Assembly: GCF_016481305.1 (NCBI RefSeq)
Contig: NZ_JAENBO010000003.1
Span: 62,001 to 126,000, forward strand
DNA: 64,000 nt
Origin: Streptococcus pacificus
GTDB lineage: Bacteria; Bacillota; Bacilli; Lactobacillales; Streptococcaceae
Reading direction: 5' to 3'
A program made the position numbers and the translations under genes. The notes beneath the pieces are model-generated. The model was not told where the DNA came from, searched no databases, and saw only the letters and a list, made by a program, of their open reading frames with translations. Shown piece after piece: positions 8,731 to 17,376 of the stretch (positions within the stretch are counted from its first letter, which is position 1; each line of letters opens with the position of its first letter).

Positions 8731-10404
8731 TTATTCGTCAACTTTTTCTATCTTATCAGCTAAGAAAGAGAAGTTTTCTGGAATTAATTCTTTCTTATCA
8801 CTATTTGAAGAGTCTTTTTCATCAGAAGTATTATTTTTGAGCTTGGTTGCAAATTCCGTTCTAATAACTTCAAAATCACGTTTTGAAATGGCTAGGATAT
8901 TAGGTGAAAAACCAGCGACTTTACTCATAATATTACCAAAAACAGTATTTAAATCAGAACGTCTCATCGCTTGCTCTGCATTAAAAGCTGCTTCAAATGC
9001 CAAAATGGCATTCTCACTATTAGCAAGAACGGGTTCTGAGCCAAGCAATAGTGCCCGGTCTTGTGGCGAAATACTATCTAAAATTTCATTCCAAGCAGAC
9101 TTTAAAGCCTCTAAGTATTCTCTTGATTTTTGGCTATCTTGAATGGTCTCTTCCATAATAGTTAATACTTTGGTTTTGTCTATTTTTACGGCAACAGTTC
9201 TAGTTGTTTTAAACGTTTTAGCTGGAGTTGGATTGGAAGCTGTTTGAGATAATGAACTTAGCTGACTTTTCAAAGAAGCAACTTCTTCTTTCAATGCTTG
9301 TAATTCATCCAAAAGAGTAGTATCAGTTGCTTTAGTTAATTCCTTAAATTCTGACAGACGTACCGTCATGGTTTCAGCATAGATTTTAGGGTGCCCCCCT
9401 GTTTTAATCTCTGACAAACTTGCCGTTACAATACTAATTAATTCAAGAATATCATCTTGAGACAAGTTTTGATTGTCTTTAAAGTAAGAACTATCATAGG
9501 TACTTGTTCCCCCATTTTTAACAATCAATAATTCTCTCAAATAATTGAGTAAATCAACAGCAAAACGGCTCATATTTTTACCACTTGAAAAAATAGTGTT
9601 CAAATTATCCAGCGCTTCTAAAGTTTGCTGGTTTATCACATGATGCACATAAGTGTCTAGGGCAGACAGGGCGATACTACCTGTAATATCTTCAACCACA
9701 CTAATTGAAATATGATTGTCACTACTTAGACTTCTTGCCTGATCTAGAATTGACAAGGCATCACGCATCCCACCTTCTGCTCGATGAGAAATGATGGTTA
9801 AGGCTTCATCATCATAAGTCATTTGTTCTTGTTCCAAAACAAATTTTAAATGATTTTTAATAGCCATCAAACTAATTGCTCTAAACTCAAAACGCTGCAC
9901 GCGTGATAAAATCGTTGCTGGAATTTTATGTAATTCAGTTGTTGCTAAAATAAACACAACATTTTCTGTTGGTTCTTCAAGAGTCTTCAATAAGGCATTA
10001 AAAGCCCCTGTAGATAACATGTGTACTTCATCGATGATATAAACCTTATAGGTTGCTCTGCTTGGTGCATAAGTTGATTTATCTCTGATGTCACGGATAT
10101 CATCCACACCATTATTTGATGCAGCATCAATTTCAATCACATCTTCAAGTTGTCCAGCAGTGATATCTGTACAGATATCACAATGATTGCAAGGCTCTCC
10201 ATTCACTTGATTGGGACAATTAATAGCTTTGGCAAATATTTTAGCAGCACTTGTTTTTCCGGTCCCACGAGGCCCAGAAAAAAGATAAGCATGACTAATC
10301 TTGCCCGTTGCTACTGCTTGTTTAAGGGTTTTTGAAATAATCTCTTGGCCAACCATTTCAGAAAATGTTTGACTACGATATTTACGATAAAGGGCTTGAT
10401 ACAT
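8731..10404 (-). CDS. dnaX: DNA polymerase III subunits gamma and tau
   Basis: Clamp-loader ATPase of the replisome, 557 residues. AAA+ features are complete: Walker A GPRGTGKT near residue 44, the four-cysteine zinc module (C63, C72, C75, C78), and Walker B DEVHML. Domain III and a short tau-type C-terminal region follow. Its ATG overlaps the stop of the preceding gaf gene as TAATG, so it is the last gene of the udk-gaf-dnaX transcription unit. I see no obvious slippery run that would make a separate gamma form, but none can be excluded by eye. Confidence 0.96.
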   Translation of the reverse strand: MYQALYRKYRSQTFSEMVGQEIISKTLKQAVATGKISHAYLFSGPRGTGKTSAAKIFAKAINCPNQVNGEPCNHCDICTDITAGQLEDVIEIDAASNNGVDDIRDIRDKSTYAPSRATYKVYIIDEVHMLSTGAFNALLKTLEEPTENVVFILATTELHKIPATILSRVQRFEFRAISLMAIKNHLKFVLEQEQMTYDDEALTIISHRAEGGMRDALSILDQARSLSSDNHISISVVEDITGSIALSALDTYVHHVINQQTLEALDNLNTIFSSGKNMSRFAVDLLNYLRELLIVKNGGTSTYDSSYFKDNQNLSQDDILELISIVTASLSEIKTGGHPKIYAETMTVRLSEFKELTKATDTTLLDELQALKEEVASLKSQLSSLSQTASNPTPAKTFKTTRTVAVKIDKTKVLTIMEETIQDSQKSREYLEALKSAWNEILDSISPQDRALLLGSEPVLANSENAILAFEAAFNAEQAMRRSDLNTVFGNIMSKVAGFSPNILAISKRDFEVIRTEFATKLKNNTSDEKDSSNSDKKELIPENFSFLADKIEKVDE

Positions 10405-10895
10405 TACTTTTCCACTCCAAACATGTCAAAATTAAACGTTGTTTTCTCAAGCAAGATAGTGATAAATTTTTCTAGATACTCTTGGTCAATCCCATCATAA
10501 TCAGCAACTAAAGAAGAATCTAAATCCAAAACACCAATCAGTTGATTGTTTTTCACCATTGGTAACACAATTTCACTTTTAGCGGCTGCATCGCACGAAA
10601 TATAATTAGCATGTTTTGTGACATCATCAACAATAAGTGTTTCTCTTTTTTTTGCAGATTCCCCACAAACACCCTTTCCTAGGGCAATACGAACACAAGA
10701 CACGCCACCTTGAAAAGGACCCAAGACAAGCTCTTTGTCATTATACAAATAAAAGCCAGAAAAAACAGTATTGGGTAGAGTCTGATTAATTAAAGCACTA
10801 GCATTAGACAGATTGGCTAATGCATTATTTTCATTTTCAAAAAGAGCTTTGGCTTGCTCTAACATTATTTGGTAATGCGATTTTTTTTCAGTCAT
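10404..10895 (-). CDS. msrC: Free methionine-(R)-sulfoxide reductase (GAF domain)
   Basis: Small cytoplasmic GAF-domain enzyme of 163 residues that reduces free L-methionine-(R)-S-oxide. All three cysteines characteristic of the fRMsr family are present: C67 (GVSCVRI), C77 (KGVCGES) and C101 (ISCDAAA). This argues for an enzyme rather than a sensory GAF protein. It lies 64 bases after udk and runs into dnaX by a one-base overlap, the arrangement seen in other streptococci. Confidence 0.85.
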   Translation of the reverse strand: MTEKKSHYQIMLEQAKALFENENNALANLSNASALINQTLPNTVFSGFYLYNDKELVLGPFQGGVSCVRIALGKGVCGESAKKRETLIVDDVTKHANYISCDAAAKSEIVLPMVKNNQLIGVLDLDSSLVADYDGIDQEYLEKFITILLEKTTFNFDMFGVEK

Positions 10896-10959
10896 TAGTT
10901 CTTATTACTTTCTTTATTTGATGACTGTCAACCCTAGCTTTATGGCATGATTGACTATC

Positions 10960-11592
10960 TTAAGATAAATTTTTTCCAAGAATGCTGGCAATCTTGGTGT
11001 TAATTAAATCAAGGGCTACAAGGTTTGAAACACCTTCAGGAATAACAATATCAGCATAGCGCTTTGTTGGTTCAATAAATTGATGATACATCGGTTTAAC
11101 AACAGAAGTGTATTGATCGATAATACTATTTAAGCTACGCCCACGTTCTTCCATATCTCTTTTAATCCGTCTAATAATTCTGATATCATCATCCGTATCG
11201 ACAAATAGCTTAATATCCATCAAGTCACGAAGTCTTTTATCTTCGAGGACTAAAATCCCCTCAACAATAAACACTTCCTGAGGCTCTTGACGGTAGGTTT
11301 TCTCACTTCTTGTATGCTTTGTATAATCATAGATAGGAATATCGACTGGTCGACCAGAAATCAATTCATTCATATGTTCAATCATTAAATCCGTGTCAAA
11401 GGCTAAGGGGTGGTCATAGTTGGTGGTAATTCTCTCCTCAAAAGTGAGATGACTTTGATCTTTGTAGTAAGAATCATGTTCAATCATAGCAATATCAGAA
11501 TTTTCGAATTTTGATAGAATTGCACGAGAGACACTTGTCTTTCCACTTCCTGATCCACCAGTAACGCCTATAATGATTGGTTTTTTACACAT
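10960..11592 (-). CDS. udk: Uridine kinase
   Basis: Phosphorylates uridine and cytidine in pyrimidine salvage. The 210-residue length is normal for the family. The P-loop GGSGSGKT begins at about residue 11, and the DYDHP and IYDYTKH substrate segments are intact. First gene of the udk-gaf-dnaX unit, divergent from the helicase gene. Confidence 0.95.
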   Translation of the reverse strand: MCKKPIIIGVTGGSGSGKTSVSRAILSKFENSDIAMIEHDSYYKDQSHLTFEERITTNYDHPLAFDTDLMIEHMNELISGRPVDIPIYDYTKHTRSEKTYRQEPQEVFIVEGILVLEDKRLRDLMDIKLFVDTDDDIRIIRRIKRDMEERGRSLNSIIDQYTSVVKPMYHQFIEPTKRYADIVIPEGVSNLVALDLINTKIASILGKNLS

Positions 11593-11725
11593 TAAATAAA
11601 TTCTCCTAACTCTGTCTTTCTATCTATTTTACACTAAAAAATGGTATAATGAAAGAAAATGACAATAAAAACACCCCATCTTTCTTATCAAAAAGAAGAT
11701 AATCTATAGAAAAATAAGGTAACAC

Positions 11726-12820
11726 ATGATTGAACAACTTCCAATTGTATGGCAAGAAAAATTAAAGGAACTTGCTTTTGAAACGTTAACACCTATTCAA
11801 GAAGCTATTTTTGAACCAATAAAAAATGGTAAAAATACTTTAGCAATAAGCCCCACTGGTACTGGAAAAACATTAGCCTATTTACTCCCAACCTTACTAA
11901 AAATCACCCCTAAAAAAGGACAACAACTGCTCATTTTAGCTCCCAACACCGAACTGGCTGGGCAGTTGTTTGAAGTTGCTAAAAACTGGGCGGAACCCTT
12001 AAAGTTAACTGTACAACTCTTTATTTCTGGAACTAGTCAAAAAAGACAAATAGAACGCCTTAAAAAAGGACCAGAGGTTTTGATTGGTACACCTGGTCGT
12101 ATTTTTGAATTAGTGAAACACAAAAAAATTAAAATGATGGCTATTGATACAATCGTTTTAGATGAATTTGACGATCTTCTAAGTGACTCTCAATACCATT
12201 TTGTTAATCGCCTGACACATCATGTCCCTAAAACACATCAAATGATTTATGTTAGTGCCACAAATAGTGTTGATAAAACTGTCCTTGAAGAAGACACTGA
12301 AATTATTGATCTGTCTAATCAACTTCTAACAACCATTAAGCACTATTATTTATATGTCGACAAGAGAGACCGACTTGAAACCTTAAGAAAACTAGCTAAT
12401 ATTCCTGATTTTAGAGGTCTTGTCTTTTTTAACCGGCTATCTGATTTAGGAGCTAGTGAAGAAAAATTACAATTTAAACATATTAGAGCCATTTCTCTTG
12501 CTAGTGATGTGAATACTAGATTTCGCAAAGTCATTCTTGAAAAATTTAAAGCCAATGAGATTTCCCTTCTTCTTGGAACAGACCTTCTAGCAAGGGGGCT
12601 TGATATTGAAGATTTAGCATACGTGATTAATTACGACCTGCCCAGCAGTAAAGAAAGTTATATTCACCGCTCAGGTAGAACCGGACGCATGGGTAAATCA
12701 GGAATTGTCATTACTTTAATCACCCATAAAGAAGAATTAAAGCAATTAAAAAAATGGGCAACTATTTCAGAGGTGAAACTAAAAAACCAGCAATTACAAT
12801 TTAAGGGAGAAAACTTTTAA
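11726..12820 (+). CDS. DEAD-box-family RNA helicase, short form
   Basis: ATP-dependent RNA helicase of 364 residues made of the two RecA-like domains with hardly any C-terminal tail. Visible motifs: SPTGTGKT (motif I), PNTELAGQ (Ia), TPGR (Ib), DEFD in place of DEAD (II), SATN in place of SAT (III), LARGLD (V) and HRSGRTGRMG (VI). The DEFD and PNTELA variants set it apart from the larger CshA-type helicases. An extended -10 (TGGTATAAT, ending at 11650) lies upstream, and AAGG stands six bases before the ATG. It is divergent from udk. Its RNA target is not evident. Confidence 0.85.
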   Translation: MIEQLPIVWQEKLKELAFETLTPIQEAIFEPIKNGKNTLAISPTGTGKTLAYLLPTLLKITPKKGQQLLILAPNTELAGQLFEVAKNWAEPLKLTVQLFISGTSQKRQIERLKKGPEVLIGTPGRIFELVKHKKIKMMAIDTIVLDEFDDLLSDSQYHFVNRLTHHVPKTHQMIYVSATNSVDKTVLEEDTEIIDLSNQLLTTIKHYYLYVDKRDRLETLRKLANIPDFRGLVFFNRLSDLGASEEKLQFKHIRAISLASDVNTRFRKVILEKFKANEISLLLGTDLLARGLDIEDLAYVINYDLPSSKESYIHRSGRTGRMGKSGIVITLITHKEELKQLKKWATISEVKLKNQQLQFKGENF

Positions 12821-12825
12821 CTATT

Positions 12826-12863
12826 AAAAACTCTTGGTGTCTAAATAGAAACCAAGAGTTTTT
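12826..12863. terminator. Bidirectional terminator, helicase/pgdA
   Basis: Perfect 13-base arms AAAAACTCTTGGT and ACCAAGAGTTTTT enclose a 12-base loop, between two convergent genes. Confidence 0.9.
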
Positions 12864-12868
12864 AATTA

Positions 12869-14239
12869 TTAATAGCCATATAATTCACTAATCGTCACAA
12901 ATTCATAGCCTTGTGAGATAAGATAATCAATCACAGTTGGTAGAGCATCAACAGACGTTTGATGGATATCATGCATTAAAACAACACCACCACTTCCTAA
13001 AGTCGCTTTCAGATTGGTCATAATTGATGGTGTATTTCGCTCCGCCCAATCTCTAGTATCGACTGTCCAAAAGACAAGTGGTAAACCAACGTCTTGGGCA
13101 ACCTGCGGATTAGAATCGCCATAGGGAGGTCGAACTGTCTTTGGCGTTACTCCTGTTGCATTAGCAATAGCATCATTTGTGGACTTGATTTGCCACTTGA
13201 TTTGCTCAGAGGTTAAACTGGTTAGAGCTGGATGATCCCAAGAATGGTTACCAAGTTCATGACCTGAAGCGACCATTCGCTGTAATATAGCTTCATTTCC
13301 AGCAACATGTGATCCGAGAATATAAAAGGTCGCCTTAATATGATATTTAGCTAAAATGTCAAGTACTTGTGGTGTTGTTTGAGCGCTTGGTCCATCGTCA
13401 AAGGTTAGAGCAACCACTTTCCTACCTTGATTAGCTATTTTTTTTCGGTTTTCTTCAGCCTGCTTCGCTTTTTCTGCAGCAATCCTTGCTTCTTCAGCTT
13501 CTTTTTTCTTAACTTGGTATTCCTGATAATGGGTTAATTCTTCACCAGAAAGATAAGTCTCATCAATATTATCATAAAAAACTGAAAATGGGATTTCTGC
13601 ATCATCACCTAATTTAATAAGTCCTGGCTCAAAAGAAAAATAATTACTAGCTTTTCCAGTTTTCTTAAATTCAGCAACCACATCTAACTGCTTAATCTTG
13701 GCTAATATTATTTCTTGATTGTCAATTTTATTTTCTGTTAAATAGTTTGTAATTGCAGTTACTAGTTGACTTTCGTCACCTTTCACCAAGTCCTTTAAAT
13801 AAAAAATCTGTCCATTTTCATGAATATAATATTCTCTCAAAGGATTTTCATTTAATTTCTCAATAGTAAACCATTTTGATTGATAAGTTGTTTTATAAAT
13901 AGTTAATTTTTTGATTCCTTGTAAAGGAGATTCTTCTGCTTTAACATTAAGAAAAACAAGTTGATTTTTTTGACGAGGGTCTATTTTTTCATCTTCTTTA
14001 TTCCAGTATTCAAGTTCGGTCTCAACAGCCTTAGACTCTATTTGAGGTAACATAAAAAAGGTAGTCTTGTCCTTACTTTTTTTGACAGTAATATCCGTTG
14101 ATTCAAAAAGTGCTTTCGCTTTTTTCTTTTCAGATTGGATGATTTGTTTTTCTTGTGTTTCCATGTACCATTGTCTTATAAAAATAGCTCCAACAACAAC
14201 ACTTAAAATCACACAAACTGCTAAAATATATTTTTTCAT
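12869..14239 (-). CDS. pgdA: Peptidoglycan N-acetylglucosamine deacetylase
   Basis: Membrane-anchored cell-surface enzyme of 456 residues that removes acetyl groups from peptidoglycan GlcNAc and so lowers lysozyme sensitivity. An N-terminal membrane segment (about 4-21) is followed by a long extracytoplasmic region, an alanine/glutamate-rich helical linker (245-270) and the NodB deacetylase domain. Catalytic motifs are complete: TFDDGPS 279-285, metal histidines in GNHSWDH 330-336, RPPYG 370-374, DTRDW 394-398 and LMHDIH 421-426. Length and architecture match pneumococcal PgdA. It is transcribed alone from its own promoter. Confidence 0.92.
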   Translation of the reverse strand: MKKYILAVCVILSVVVGAIFIRQWYMETQEKQIIQSEKKKAKALFESTDITVKKSKDKTTFFMLPQIESKAVETELEYWNKEDEKIDPRQKNQLVFLNVKAEESPLQGIKKLTIYKTTYQSKWFTIEKLNENPLREYYIHENGQIFYLKDLVKGDESQLVTAITNYLTENKIDNQEIILAKIKQLDVVAEFKKTGKASNYFSFEPGLIKLGDDAEIPFSVFYDNIDETYLSGEELTHYQEYQVKKKEAEEARIAAEKAKQAEENRKKIANQGRKVVALTFDDGPSAQTTPQVLDILAKYHIKATFYILGSHVAGNEAILQRMVASGHELGNHSWDHPALTSLTSEQIKWQIKSTNDAIANATGVTPKTVRPPYGDSNPQVAQDVGLPLVFWTVDTRDWAERNTPSIMTNLKATLGSGGVVLMHDIHQTSVDALPTVIDYLISQGYEFVTISELYGY

Positions 14240-14293
14240 AACTCACACGTCTCTTTACTACATCTAAAATCTTATTTATAAATAACATATTTT

Positions 14294-14322
14294 ATTATAC
14301 ATGAGATAAATCATCTTTTCAA
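14294..14322 (-). promoter_or_regulatory. pgdA promoter
   Basis: TTGAAA, a 17-bp spacer and TATAAT with a TG just upstream, on the minus strand, 54 bases before the pgdA start. Confidence 0.75.
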
Positions 14323-14376
14323 TGAAAAAACAATTTAGTAACGATTAAGTAGGTAAACGTCATTCGGTAAATAAAC

Positions 14377-14400
14377 AAAAAAGCAGAGTTCCCTCTGCCT
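14377..14400 (-). terminator. ptsHI terminator
   Basis: On the minus strand GGCAGAG-GGAA-CTCTGC is followed by six T, directly after the ptsI stop codon. Confidence 0.9.
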
Positions 14401-14404
14401 TTTA

Positions 14405-16138
14405 TTAATCAACATTTAGATATTCTTTTTGTAATTCAAGTACTTCTTCTGCTGTAGCACATTCTGTTAAAGCACGTTCTGCGTACTCTTTCATTTTTGC
14501 AGTGTCTAAACGTTTCATTAAACTTCTAGTTCTTAGGATAGAAGTGGCACTCATTGAGAATTCATCAAGTCCCATTCCCATAAGTAATGGCACAGCTCTT
14601 TGATCACCAGCCATCTCACCACACATACCAGTCCATTTACCTTCTGCGTGAGACGCTTTAATCACGTTATTGATTAGACGTAATAAAGAAGGGTTATATG
14701 GTTGATACAAGTAAGAAACCTGTTCGTTCATACGGTCAGCTGCCATTGTGTATTGGATAAGATCGTTAGTTCCAATAGAGAAGAAATCAACTTCTTTAGC
14801 AAATTGATCTGCAAGCATTGCAGCTGCAGGAATTTCAATCATAATACCTACTTGAATATCATCAGCAACAGAAATACCTTCTGCTTGTAATTTCGCTTTT
14901 TCTTCTTCATAAATAGCTTTTGCTTTACGGAATTCTGTTAAAAGAGCAACCATAGGGAACATGATGCGTAAATGACCATGAACTGACGCACGAAGCAATG
15001 CACGAAGCTGTGTGCGGAACATTTGATCGCCTGTTTCAGAAATTGAAATACGAAGGGCTCTGAAACCTAAGAATGGATTCATTTCATCTGGAAGGTCGAA
15101 ATAAGGAAGTTCTTTGTCACCACCAATATCCATGGTACGAACAACAACTGGTTTACCATTCATTCCTTCAAGAACTGACTTATAAGCCTCATACTGTTCT
15201 TCTTCAGTTGGGAAATCTTGAGAATCCATATATAGGAATTCTGTACGGTATAAACCAACAGCTTCCGCACCATTATCATTAACACCTTCAATGTCTTTAG
15301 GTGTTCCGATATTAGCTGCCAATTCAAAGTGTTTACCGTCAGCAGTAACCGTTTCAGCATCTTTCAATAATGCCCATTCCGCTTTAAGGTCAGCGTATTC
15401 TTTTCCAGCTTTTTTAAAGGAAGCAATCTCTTCATCACTAGGATTGATAATAACTTCCCCTGTAATACCATTAACTGCAATGATATCATCGTTTTTAACT
15501 AATTCAGTAATATTGTTAGTTCCTAACACAGCAGCAATTTCTAAGGTACGTGCCATAATAGCTGAGTGACTTGTACGGCCACCAATGTTAGTAACAAATG
15601 CTTTAACATATTTGGCGTCTAACTGAGCGGTATCAGAAGGTGTTAAATCATGAGCAATCACAATAGATTCTTCATCAATTGTTGCTGGATTTGGTAATTT
15701 AACGCCTAACAAATGCGCTAATACACGTTTAGAAACGTCGCGAATATCTGCAGCACGTTCTTGCATGTATGGATTATCATCCATGTTTTCAAATAAAGTC
15801 ACAAACATATCAGTGACTTCTTTTAAACCACTTTCAGCATTTACTTGTTTTGCACGAATGGTTTCTTTTATTTGACCAATCATTTCTGGGTCAGAAAGAA
15901 CCATTAAGTGAGCATCAAACACGGCTGCTGCTTCTTCACCAAGACTATCTACTGCTTTTTCACGGATAATAGAAAGCTCGTCTTGTGATGCTGTTAAAGC
16001 AGCATCTAAACGAGCTTCTTCTGAATTTGTATCTTCAACAGTTACAGTTTCAAATGACAAATCCGGTTGAGTCAGTAAATATGCCTTAGCAACAGCAACA
16101 CCATCAGACGCTGCAATTCCTTTTAGCATTTTTGTCAT
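14405..16138 (-). CDS. ptsI: PTS enzyme I (PEP-protein phosphotransferase)
   Basis: Transfers phosphate from phosphoenolpyruvate to HPr in the cytoplasm, feeding all PTS sugar permeases. The 577-residue length is normal. The phosphorylated histidine lies in [12 protein letters not shown], and the PEP-binding GTNDLIQY and CGEMAGD blocks are intact. It starts two bases after the ptsH stop, a classic two-gene operon. Confidence 0.97.
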   Translation of the reverse strand: MTKMLKGIAASDGVAVAKAYLLTQPDLSFETVTVEDTNSEEARLDAALTASQDELSIIREKAVDSLGEEAAAVFDAHLMVLSDPEMIGQIKETIRAKQVNAESGLKEVTDMFVTLFENMDDNPYMQERAADIRDVSKRVLAHLLGVKLPNPATIDEESIVIAHDLTPSDTAQLDAKYVKAFVTNIGGRTSHSAIMARTLEIAAVLGTNNITELVKNDDIIAVNGITGEVIINPSDEEIASFKKAGKEYADLKAEWALLKDAETVTADGKHFELAANIGTPKDIEGVNDNGAEAVGLYRTEFLYMDSQDFPTEEEQYEAYKSVLEGMNGKPVVVRTMDIGGDKELPYFDLPDEMNPFLGFRALRISISETGDQMFRTQLRALLRASVHGHLRIMFPMVALLTEFRKAKAIYEEEKAKLQAEGISVADDIQVGIMIEIPAAAMLADQFAKEVDFFSIGTNDLIQYTMAADRMNEQVSYLYQPYNPSLLRLINNVIKASHAEGKWTGMCGEMAGDQRAVPLLMGMGLDEFSMSATSILRTRSLMKRLDTAKMKEYAERALTECATAEEVLELQKEYLNVD

Positions 16139-16140
16139 AA

Positions 16141-16404
16141 TTAAGCCAATCCTTCTTTTGTCATAGTTTCAACGATAGCAGCAAGTGCTTCGTCAGCATC
16201 AGCACCTTCAGTTGTAATCGTTACATCTGCCCCTTGGCCAACACCAAGACTCATAACACCCATAATTGATTTAAGGTTAACTGCTTTACCTTTATAATCT
16301 AAAGTAATGTCAGATGCAAATTTACTAGCTGTTTGAACTAATAAAGTTGCTGGGCGTGCATGAATACCTGTTTCTGCAACAATGTGAAAATCTTTTGAAG
16401 CCAT
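16141..16404 (-). CDS. ptsH: HPr phosphocarrier protein
   Basis: Eighty-seven-residue phosphocarrier. His15 in GIHARPAT receives phosphate from enzyme I, and Ser46 in [10 protein letters not shown] is the HPr kinase site. HPr-Ser46-P is the co-repressor of CcpA, which links this gene to the cre site in front of the ureide operon. An AAAGGAGA ribosome site precedes the ATG. Confidence 0.97.
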   Translation of the reverse strand: MASKDFHIVAETGIHARPATLLVQTASKFASDITLDYKGKAVNLKSIMGVMSLGVGQGADVTITTEGADADEALAAIVETMTKEGLA

Positions 16405-16465
16405 ATGATGGTTCTCCTTTATGTATTATCTTTTTAGTTGCCCTTGGCAACCCTTACATTTTTTT

Positions 16466-16494
16466 ATTATAGCACATCACCTATATCTTTTCAA
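16466..16494 (-). promoter_or_regulatory. ptsHI promoter
   Basis: On the minus strand TTGAAA, 17 bp, and TATAAT with a TGC extension, 61 bases before ptsH. A strong consensus-like promoter, as expected for an abundant protein. Confidence 0.85.
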
Positions 16495-16651
16495 GAATAA
16501 AATAATAAGCTGAAATTTTTCATATGCTTTTTCTTTCGTTTTCATTAATAATCTTTTCTTTATTACCTAGATTAGTACAGCTAAGATAAAAACATTTTTG
16601 ATATTTTCTTTCAATAATATCTACTTGTTATCAAAAAAGAATAGCTTGAAA

Positions 16652-16698
16652 ACACCATATATAGTGACAGTTTGAAACAATAGGCACTATATTTAGTG
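16652..16698 (+). promoter_or_regulatory. Pair of NrdR boxes upstream of nrdH
   Basis: Two 16-bp NrdR-like boxes: ACACCATATATAGTGA (16652-16667) and GGCACTATATTTAGTG (16683-16698). Their common AGTG ends are 32 bp apart, about three helical turns, the typical tandem arrangement bound by the NrdR repressor. They sit just upstream of the nrd promoter. Confidence 0.85.
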
Positions 16699-16717
16699 AT
16701 TTTTTGGTTTTTAGTTC

Positions 16718-16746
16718 TTGCCTTTTTCACCCATTTAAGGTATCCT
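16718..16746 (+). promoter_or_regulatory. nrdHIEF promoter
   Basis: TTGCCT (16718-16723), 17-bp spacer and TATCCT (16741-16746), 40 bases before nrdH. The 16405-16785 gap otherwise holds only the divergent ptsH promoter and the NrdR boxes. Confidence 0.65.
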
Positions 16747-16785
16747 ATAAAAGTATTTAATTTTTAAAAAATGAGGAGATGAAAA

Positions 16786-17010
16786 ATGGCAAAAATTACT
16801 ATTTTTTCAAAAAATAATTGTATTCAATGTAAGATGACTAAAAAATTTCTAATTGAAAACCAAGCTGATTTTGAAGAGATCAATCTTGATGAAAATCCTG
16901 ATAAAATTGATTATGTCAAAAATTTAGGGTTTAGTGCTGCCCCTGTTATTGAAGCAGGTGATGTTGCTTTCTCAGGTTTCCAACCAAGTCGTTTAAAAGA
17001 AATAATCTAA
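16786..17010 (+). CDS. nrdH: Glutaredoxin-like NrdH redoxin
   Basis: Seventy-four-residue thioredoxin-fold electron donor for class Ib ribonucleotide reductase. The redox motif is CIQC at residues 12-15, typical of NrdH, and the C-terminal FSGFQPSRL segment is also characteristic. First gene of the operon, three bases before nrdI. The ribosome site is GAGGAG. Confidence 0.95.
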   Translation: MAKITIFSKNNCIQCKMTKKFLIENQADFEEINLDENPDKIDYVKNLGFSAAPVIEAGDVAFSGFQPSRLKEII

Positions 17011-17013
17011 ACA

Positions 17014-17376
17014 ATGATAACAATAGTTTTTTATTCTCTAACTGGCCAAACCAGAAGATTTATGAAAAAATTATCCTATGATAACACACTTGAGCTAAAA
17101 CGAAATAAAGAAAATCCTGATATCGATAATGATTTCATCTTGATTGTTCCTACATATGAAGATGGGCTTGATTTTATCGATGACTTTCTTGATAGAAACC
17201 GTCAGTATTTTAGAGGTGTTATTGGTTCTGGTAATCGTAATTTTGGGCCAGAATTTTGTCACGTCGCAAGACGTTTATCGAAAACTTACCATGTTCCTGT
17301 TCTCTACGAGTATGAATTTAATGGTACAGATGAAGATGTAGAAAAAGTTAAAGGAATTATAAAAAATGAGTCTTAA
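17014..17376 (+). CDS. nrdI: NrdI flavodoxin-like protein
   Basis: Flavoprotein of 120 residues needed to assemble the dimanganese tyrosyl-radical cofactor of NrdF. The FMN phosphate loop is SLTGQTRRF near the N-terminus, and the GVIGSGNRNFG loop, specific to NrdI, is near residue 69. Its end overlaps nrdE by 11 bases. NrdI between nrdH and nrdE makes this a complete HIEF cluster. Confidence 0.93.
   Translation: MITIVFYSLTGQTRRFMKKLSYDNTLELKRNKENPDIDNDFILIVPTYEDGLDFIDDFLDRNRQYFRGVIGSGNRNFGPEFCHVARRLSKTYHVPVLYEYEFNGTDEDVEKVKGIIKNES

Noticed and set aside
10404-10895. GAF protein as a cyclic-nucleotide sensor
   Set aside because: The three family cysteines of free methionine sulfoxide reductase are all present and no output domain is attached.
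14240-14404. Expected gapN gene between pgdA and ptsI
   Set aside because: I recall gapN near ptsI in S. pyogenes, but the 165-bp gap holds only the pgdA promoter and ptsI terminator; my memory of the order is not firm enough to claim a loss.
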